Positions 59,158 through 64,000 of a DNA stretch of 64,000 nucleotides are shown piece after piece. The first letter of the stretch is position 1. Every line of letters begins with the position of its first letter. The notes below the pieces were generated by a model that was not told the origin of the DNA, did no database searches, and worked only from the letters and a program-made list of their open reading frames with translations. The DNA comes from Rhodanobacter sp. FDAARGOS 1247 (lineage in GTDB: Bacteria > Pseudomonadota > Gammaproteobacteria > Xanthomonadales > Rhodanobacteraceae): contig NZ_CP069535.1 in the NCBI RefSeq assembly GCF_016889805.1, positions 124,001 through 188,000 of the forward strand, read 5' to 3'. The translations under genes were made by a program, and so were the position numbers.

Positions 59158-60624
59158 TCAGGAACGTGGGATGGGGGAAGAAGAGGAGGGAGCGGGCGCG
59201 TCGGCCTGCGGCTGGAAGCCGCCGCCGAGCGCCTCGATCAGCTGTACGGAAAGGTCGACCTGCTGCGCTTCCAGCGCGGCCACGCCGCGGTTGGCCGTCA
59301 ACAATTGCTGGCGCACCACGAGCGCTTCGAGATAGCTGCCGATGCCGGCCTTGTAGCGCTGCTCGGCCAGTTGCCAGGCCTGCCGCGCCGCGGTCTGCGC
59401 CCGCCGCTGCGCGTCCAGCTGCAGTTGCACGGCATGCGCGGCGGAGAGCTCGTCGGCCACTTCGTTCAGCGCGCCGACCAGGGTCTGGTTGTACTGCGCC
59501 ACGGCCAGGTCGTACTGCGCATCCTTGCCGGAAAGGTTGGCGCGCAGGCGGCCGCCGTCGAAGATCGGCAGGCTCAGCGTCGGGCCGAACTGGTAGAAGC
59601 GCGCGGGCAGGGTGAACGGATTGCCGCCACCCAGCGTGATCACGCCGGCCATCGCGCCCAGGCTGATGTTGGGCAGGAACTCGGTCTTCGCGGCCTTGAT
59701 GTCCTTGCCCGCCGCCTCGACCCGCCAGCGCGCGGCGACCAGGTCGGCACGGTGGCCGAGCAGGTCCAGCGGCAGGTTGTCGGGCACCGCGAGCTGGGCC
59801 GGGGTGAGCAGGTGCGGGCGGCCGATCTGCAGGCCGCGATCCGGACCCTTGCCCAGCAGCACCGACAGCGACGAACGGGCGGCGTCCACCGCGCGGTCGG
59901 CCAGTGCGGCGTCCTGCTGCGCCACGGCCACTTCGCCATCGGACTGCCTCAGCGCGATCTGGTTGTCGATGCCGGCGGCGACCCGCTGGCTGGTCAGCGT
60001 GCGGGCCTCGCTGGCGCGTTCCAGCTCGCCCCGGGCCAGGTCCTGCTGGGTGAACGCATAGCCGAGCTGCGCATACGCGCGCGCCACGTTGCCGGACAGC
60101 TCGATGCGCGCGGCGCGGGCGTCGATCTCGGCGGCGCGGGCGGAACCCAGCGCGGCTTCCCACGCGGCGCGCTTGCCACCCCACAGGTCGATGCCCCACT
60201 TGAAGCTCACGTCGGCGTACTTGGCCAAGGCGAAATGGCCGCCACCGGAATCCGCCGGCATCACCGTGGTGGGGATGCGTGCGCCGGACACGCTGGCGCC
60301 GGCGTTGATGCTGGGCTTGCGCGCCGCGTCGGCACGGCCGGCCTCGGCCTGGGCCGCGCGGGCGCGCGCGTCGGCTACGCCAAGGCCGGGATTGTCGTGC
60401 AGTGCCTCATCGATCAGCGCGTCCAGCTGGCTGTCGCCCAGCGTGTGCCACCAGTCCTGCGCGGGCCACGCGGCCGGCGTCAGGTCCAGCCGCGCGAGGC
60501 TGCGCTCGGCTTTCAGCGAGGCGGCATCGATGGGCGTGCCATCCGGCTGCAGGCCGCCGCTGCTGGCGCAGCCGGCCAATGCCAGGGTCAGGGCGGTCGC
60601 AGCCGCCAGTAGGTGCAGACGCAT
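59158..60624 (-). CDS. NodT-family outer-membrane efflux lipoprotein
   Basis: 488 residues. The lipobox LALAGC puts the lipid-modified Cys at 19. Two OEP repeats (DWWHTLGDSQLDALIDEALH, PGLGVADARARAAQAEAGRA; later DLVAARWRVEAAGKDIKAAK, FGPTLSLPIFDGGRLRANLS) show the TolC-like trimeric channel fold of the NodT/OprM type. It follows the MarR gene by about 40 bases and precedes the adaptor gene, completing the tripartite pump. Confidence 0.92.
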   Translation of the reverse strand: MRLHLLAAATALTLALAGCASSGGLQPDGTPIDAASLKAERSLARLDLTPAAWPAQDWWHTLGDSQLDALIDEALHDNPGLGVADARARAAQAEAGRADAARKPSINAGASVSGARIPTTVMPADSGGGHFALAKYADVSFKWGIDLWGGKRAAWEAALGSARAAEIDARAARIELSGNVARAYAQLGYAFTQQDLARGELERASEARTLTSQRVAAGIDNQIALRQSDGEVAVAQQDAALADRAVDAARSSLSVLLGKGPDRGLQIGRPHLLTPAQLAVPDNLPLDLLGHRADLVAARWRVEAAGKDIKAAKTEFLPNISLGAMAGVITLGGGNPFTLPARFYQFGPTLSLPIFDGGRLRANLSGKDAQYDLAVAQYNQTLVGALNEVADELSAAHAVQLQLDAQRRAQTAARQAWQLAEQRYKAGIGSYLEALVVRQQLLTANRGVAALEAQQVDLSVQLIEALGGGFQPQADAPAPSSSSPIPRS

Positions 60625-60665
60625 GGGTGGAAGTCCGGGGAGGAGGAGGGGGATTGGGGGAAGGA

Positions 60666-61145
60666 TCAGTTCTTGTCGCGGAGCGCGCTCAGCACGCGCC
60701 CCAGGTAGTCATGCAACCGGGCCTGTTCGGTCGACGTCATCGAGCGCTGCGCCGCCGTCATCACCCGCTCGCTGCACAACGAGGCGGAGTTCTGCCAGAC
60801 CGCGTTGCCGGCGCTGGTCAGCTCGATGCGCAGGGCGCGGCGGTCCTGTGCGTGCGGCGTGCGGCGCAGCAGGCCCTTGCGTTCGAGCTGGTCGAGCTGG
60901 CGCGTCATTGCGCCACCGTCGAGCTCCACCGCGCGGGCCAGCTCGGTGGCCGACACCGCGCCCAGCTGATGGGCCTTCTTCAGGATCAGGAACTGGGTGA
61001 AGCTCAGGTCCAGGTCCTGCTTGGCCAGCTCCGCCTCGACCGCACGCACGATTTCGGCGCGCACCATGTTCAGCAGCATGCCCAGGCTCGGCGGGTGTGC
61101 CGGGTCGCCGGGGGTCGAGTGCAAAAGCGGGGCTTCGGTCTTCAT
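60666..61145 (-). CDS. MarR-family regulator of the efflux operon
   Basis: 159 residues from the ATG at 61145; an ATG at 61154 overlaps the -10 box and is less likely. The winged helix is central (FTQFLILKKAHQLGAVSATE, LARAVELDGGAMTRQLDQLE, LLRRTPHAQDRRALRIELTS) with dimer helices at both ends. It is the first gene of the operon, like EmrR/MprA, so it should repress the pump until a drug or phenolic ligand binds. The promoter overlaps a palindrome that is its likely operator. Confidence 0.9.
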   Translation of the reverse strand: MKTEAPLLHSTPGDPAHPPSLGMLLNMVRAEIVRAVEAELAKQDLDLSFTQFLILKKAHQLGAVSATELARAVELDGGAMTRQLDQLERKGLLRRTPHAQDRRALRIELTSAGNAVWQNSASLCSERVMTAAQRSMTSTEQARLHDYLGRVLSALRDKN

Positions 61146-61152
61146 GCCGCGC

Positions 61153-61185
61153 ATTCTATTGCCAAAACTATAGTTGTCAAGGCAA
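61153..61185 (-). promoter_or_regulatory. Promoter and operator of the MarR efflux operon
   Basis: On the minus strand TTGACA (61175-61180) and TAGAAT (61153-61158) are 16 bp apart. The palindrome AACTATAGTT (61166-61175) lies between them, and TTGCC/GGCAA (61159-61163, 61181-61185) frame it. A dimeric MarR protein bound here would block RNA polymerase. Transcription should begin near 61146, only about one base before the ATG at 61145, so the message may be leaderless. Confidence 0.65.
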
Positions 61186-61216
61186 ATATGTCTGTGTTGA
61201 TGCTTGCACGGGCAAG

Positions 61217-61486
61217 TTACGTTCGAATGCCGCCCCCGCCCAGTTCCGCCAGTTCGTCGGCCAGCCAGGCGCGCAAGGCGGGGTCGCGCAATTCGAACAG
61301 GTCGAACACGCCCAGCGCCCGCAAGGTGGGCAACTGGGCCAGCAGCCGCGGTTCGACTTCGCGGCGCAGGGCTTCGGGGGTGGCGGGATCGAGCATCAGC
61401 TGCGCCGCGGCGACGAAGGTGACGCAGGCTTCGTTGGCGTCGAGCGTGGGCCGGGTTCGCAGCAAGGTGGGGGTATTCACGGGCAT
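61217..61486 (-). CDS. Small conserved-looking protein of unknown function
   Basis: 89 residues with a natural composition: VNTPTLLRTRPTLDANEACV, FVAAAQLMLDPATPEALRRE, LALGVFDLFELRDPALRAWL-like helices, and no signal peptide or membrane segment. It is mostly helical and cytoplasmic. No family recognised. It lies upstream of the MarR gene on the same strand, but a separate promoter starts between them. Confidence 0.55.
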   Translation of the reverse strand: MPVNTPTLLRTRPTLDANEACVTFVAAAQLMLDPATPEALRREVEPRLLAQLPTLRALGVFDLFELRDPALRAWLADELAELGGGGIRT

Positions 61487-61637
61487 CGGTTTCCTCCGGG
61501 ATCAGATGGAAGACGTTTCTGCCGGCAGGGAATGGACAGAGCGCCAGAGGGACGTGCTGGATGGGTCGACCCAGTGTAGTTTTCCGCCCGCCTGGCCTGA
61601 TAACGTGAATAAGTCAAAAAGTGTCGAGAACCCGCCA

Positions 61638-62435
61638 ATGGGACACCAGGAACAATTTCTGCGCATCGAGCGGGCGGACGGCCCGGGCCTGATTGCCTTC
61701 GTCGTGAACGACCTGGCGCCGGAACGGGAGAGCGTGTGGCACAGCCACCTGCGCGGCCAGTTCATGTACGTGGAAAGCGGCCTGGTGTGCGTCCGCACCC
61801 GGCTCGGCCTGTGGACGCTGACGCCGCATCGGGTGGGCTGGATGCCGCCGGGCGAGGAACACACCGTCAGCGTGATCCAGAGCACCCACGGCTGGGGCGT
61901 GTTCGTGGCGCCACAGGCCGCCGTCGGCATGCCGGACGAGCCCAGCGTGCTGGGCGCCAACGAGCTGATGCGGGCGCTGGTGCACCGCGCCTCCGCCTGG
62001 GCCCACAGCGATCGGCTGGACGAGGGACAGCAACGCATCATGGACGTGCTGATGGACGAGATGCGCCGCGCGCGGATCGCTGACCATCCGCTGCATCTGC
62101 CGATGCCGGATGACCGGCGCCTGCTGCGCATCTCGCGCAAGCTGCTGGCCGAGCCGCACGACAACCGCAGCCTGGAGGCATGGGCCGACTGGGCCGGGCT
62201 CTCGGCGCGCAGCCTGAGCCGGCTCTTTCGCAGTGAAACCGGCTGCAGCTTCGCCCAGTGGCGACAGCAGGCCCGGCTCAGCCGGGCGCTGGAACGCCTG
62301 GCCGCCGGCGAGCAGGTGGGCGAGGTCGCCGATGCGCTGGGCTACGTCAGCGTCAGCGCCTTCGTGGCCATGTTCCGGCGCCAGTTCGGGCGGCCGCCGG
62401 GGCGCTACTTCGCCCAGCGCTCCGCACCGGTGTGA
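61638..62435 (+). CDS. AraC-family regulator with cupin sensor domain
   Basis: 265 residues from the ATG at 61638. Residues about 10-100 form a cupin-type AraC_N domain (HSHLRGQFMYVESGLVCVRT, WMPPGEEHTVSV). Residues about 165-260 form the DNA-binding domain (SLEAWADWAGLSARSLSRLF, CSFAQWRQQARLSRALERLA, VADALGYVSVSAFVAMFRRQ). The ligand is unknown. The start has no clear Shine-Dalgarno; an upstream GTG at 61605 would add about 11 residues. A 13-bp tandem duplication directly follows the last coding bases. Confidence 0.9.
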   Translation: MGHQEQFLRIERADGPGLIAFVVNDLAPERESVWHSHLRGQFMYVESGLVCVRTRLGLWTLTPHRVGWMPPGEEHTVSVIQSTHGWGVFVAPQAAVGMPDEPSVLGANELMRALVHRASAWAHSDRLDEGQQRIMDVLMDEMRRARIADHPLHLPMPDDRRLLRISRKLLAEPHDNRSLEAWADWAGLSARSLSRLFRSETGCSFAQWRQQARLSRALERLAAGEQVGEVADALGYVSVSAFVAMFRRQFGRPPGRYFAQRSAPV

Positions 62436-62463
62436 TGGGCCGGTGTGATGGGCCTGGCGGGCA

Positions 62464-62484
62464 CCGATAAGCCCGGCTTATCGG
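62464..62484 (+). terminator. Hairpin downstream of the AraC gene
   Basis: CCGATAAGC-CCG-GCTTATCGG forms a perfect 9-bp stem 29 bases past the AraC stop. It has no clear T run, so the terminator role is tentative. Confidence 0.45.
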
Positions 62485-62577
62485 CCTGATCACAAATCCG
62501 TCCTTGGTCGACGACGCGGTGCGGGCATAGCATGACCCGGCGCCATTTCGCGCTGCCGGAAAGTCAGCGAGGTCATC

Positions 62578-63123
62578 ATGATCCGTTCGTTCGTGCCCGC
62601 CTTGCTTGCGCTGGCCCTGTTTTCCACCGGCGCCGTTGCCGGCAACGACTTCTGGCAGACCCCGACCATCCACGGCGCCGGCCGGATTCATCCGATGCCG
62701 CAGGCGGCCTACCAGCCCGATCGCCAGGCCACCTACAAGGTCGTGTTCAGCCTTAGCAAGGCCGGCGACAAGCCGACCACGGTGAGTCCGTCGCTGGATC
62801 ACGTGGCGCGGGCGGTGAACCTCTACGTCAACGCCGGCGTGCCGCTGTCGCACCTGAAATTCGTGGCGATCGCGGCCGGGCCGGCCACGCCGATCGTGTT
62901 GAACGACGCGCAATACCGCAAGAAGTACGGCGTGGCCAATCCCAACCTGCCGCTGATCGCCCAGCTGCGCAAGGCCGGGGTGGATGTCGCCGTGTGCGCC
63001 CAGGCCGTGGCCGAACACGACTTCCAGTACGACTGGGTCGATCCGCAGGTCACCGTGGCACTGTCCGGGCTGACCACGGTGATCGACCTGCAGCAGCAGG
63101 GTTACGCGTTGAGCCCGCAGTAA
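62578..63123 (+). CDS. Secreted DsrE/DsrF-like protein
   Basis: 181 residues with a signal peptide (MIRSFVPALLALALFSTGAV). The body shows the DsrE-like alpha/beta fold: ATYKVVFSLSKAGDKPTTVS, LDHVARAVNLYVNAGVPLSH, LKFVAIAAGPATPIVLNDAQ and VDVAVCAQAVAEHDFQYDWV, with the single conserved Cys in VCAQ. Such proteins handle sulfur or act as small periplasmic partners. It is followed 24 bases later by a periplasmic binding protein, so the two probably form an operon. Confidence 0.8.
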   Translation: MIRSFVPALLALALFSTGAVAGNDFWQTPTIHGAGRIHPMPQAAYQPDRQATYKVVFSLSKAGDKPTTVSPSLDHVARAVNLYVNAGVPLSHLKFVAIAAGPATPIVLNDAQYRKKYGVANPNLPLIAQLRKAGVDVAVCAQAVAEHDFQYDWVDPQVTVALSGLTTVIDLQQQGYALSPQ

Positions 63124-63147
63124 GTCCATCCGCAGGAGCCGATTGTC

Positions 63148-64000
63148 ATGCGCCATCCGATTCCCCAGCTGTTGCTGGCCGCCGCCGCATGCGTGCTGAG
63201 CGTTGCCGCCAGCGCCGCCGACCAACCCGACTACCTGCCGCCGTGGAATCCGCCGCCGGCCGGCCTGCAGTTCAGCGTGCCGCCGTTCGACGCGATCGCC
63301 GACCTGCACGGCGACATCGTCGATCCGCAGCTGGTGGTGTTCTTCGCCGGCAACCAGTTCATGGTGGTGCACGACCTGATGGATGCGTTCCGGCAGGCGC
63401 ATCCCGCCTACCGGCGGATCTTCGTGGAAACCCTGCCGCCGGGCATCCTGGCCAAGCAGATCGAGAGCGGCTCGCTGGTCATGGGCAACCTGCGCATCAC
63501 CCATCGTCCGGACGTCTATACGGCCGGCAAGGGCGCCATCGCCGACCGCCAGAAGGAGCACGGCTGGTTCGCCGAGACGCATGACTACGCGCGCAATCCG
63601 CTGGCGATCCTGGTCGCCCGGGGCAACCCGAAGCACATCACGGGGCTGGCCGACCTGGGCCGCGGCGACGTGCGGGTCAGCATGCCGAACCCGGCCTGGG
63701 AAGGCATCGCGAAGCAGATCGAGGCGAGCTACCGCAAGGCCGGTGGCGAGGCGCTCGACCACACCATCATGCAGGCCAAGGTGGCCGACGGCACCACCTT
63801 CCTCACCCGCATCCATCATCGCCAGTCGCCGCTGCGCGTGCTGCAGGGCGCATCGGACGCGGCGCCGGTGTGGTCGACCGAGGCGTATTTCCAGCAGCAG
63901 ATCCTGCATCACCCGGTGGAAACCGTGGCCATTCCCGAGGCGCAGAACGCGGTCGCCACGTATACCGCGGCGCGCATGAAGAACGCGCCGCACGAGCAGG
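63148..64000 (+). CDS. Periplasmic substrate-binding protein (ModA-like), runs off the window
   Basis: The reading frame is open to the end of the window (284 codons seen). The ATG at 63148 follows CAGGAGCCGATTGTC. A signal peptide of about 23 residues (LLLAAAACVLSVAASAADQ) precedes a type 2 periplasmic-binding fold: LVVFFAGNQFMVVHDLMDAF, FVETLPPGILAKQIESGSLV, PLAILVARGNPKHITGLADL, RVSMPNPAWEGIAKQIEASY. This resembles molybdate/tungstate- or sulfate-binding ModA-like proteins. The ligand is unknown, and permease genes, if any, lie outside the window. Confidence 0.8.
   Translation, partial: MRHPIPQLLLAAAACVLSVAASAADQPDYLPPWNPPPAGLQFSVPPFDAIADLHGDIVDPQLVVFFAGNQFMVVHDLMDAFRQAHPAYRRIFVETLPPGILAKQIESGSLVMGNLRITHRPDVYTAGKGAIADRQKEHGWFAETHDYARNPLAILVARGNPKHITGLADLGRGDVRVSMPNPAWEGIAKQIEASYRKAGGEALDHTIMQAKVADGTTFLTRIHHRQSPLRVLQGASDAAPVWSTEAYFQQQILHHPVETVAIPEAQNAVATYTAARMKNAPHEQ

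Noticed and set aside
62428..62454. 13-bp tandem duplication (CGGTGTGATGGGC) at the AraC stop codon
   Set aside because: It repeats the stop region without altering the coding sequence; no regulatory reading is supported.

Overview
The window is high-GC, densely coded chromosomal DNA from a gammaproteobacterium of the order Lysobacterales (Xanthomonadales), most likely family Rhodanobacteraceae (Rhodanobacter/Dyella/Frateuria type). This rests on gene content: an Oar-like TonB-dependent receptor, a GntR / SIS-deaminase / nagA cluster, an Entner-Doudoroff cluster, DUF4142 plus cupredoxin, paired M16 peptidases and intergenic hairpin repeats. The taxonomic call is an inference. I saw no rRNA or tRNA gene, no CRISPR array and no prophage.

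Layout. 1-5351: end of an unknown gene, a nucleotidyltransferase regulator with two palindromes at its start, a TIGR03067-like protein, small conserved proteins (DUF488, DUF2945) and a LytS/LytR-type two-component pair. 5372-5660: a 289-bp nested palindromic element. 5668-15091: carboxylesterase, two TonB_C-like paralogues, S9 peptidase, SPFH-type lipoprotein, HAD phosphatase, cupredoxin + DUF4142, folE and an ECF sigma factor. 15095-24862: TlpA-type thioredoxin with a membrane partner, then central carbon genes. zwf-pgl-edd-eda lie on the minus strand and are interrupted by two different palindromic repeats. Divergent from them are a GntR/UTRA regulator, a SIS-type glucosamine-6-phosphate deaminase and nagA. 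24898-39071: a TPR-sulfotransferase, a large Oar-like receptor, a cobalamin riboswitch with btuB, and two tandem RND transporters without an adaptor gene.

39241-47001 is an accessory island of Rhs-type polymorphic toxins. A first Rhs C-terminal cassette carries two frameshifts but keeps an intact immunity gene. A REP-associated (RAYT) transposase with 24-bp inverted ends follows. Next comes a two-gene arrangement in which the Rhs core appears split between a fibronectin-III protein and a small secreted Rhs-core/NlpC-P60-like toxin, followed by a putative periplasmic immunity protein. A decayed RAYT remnant closes the island. I regard the split Rhs pair and the 289-bp nested palindrome as the most interesting items here.

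47002-64000: a second TPR-sulfotransferase, an AraC/VOC/small membrane protein operon, a MATE exporter, a DUF2239 gene with a clear promoter and repeated operator-like sites, a catalytic plus non-catalytic M16 pair, a PagL-type lipid A deacylase, an EmrAB-TolC-like efflux operon led by a MarR regulator, an AraC regulator, and a DsrE protein followed by a periplasmic substrate-binding protein that runs off the window.
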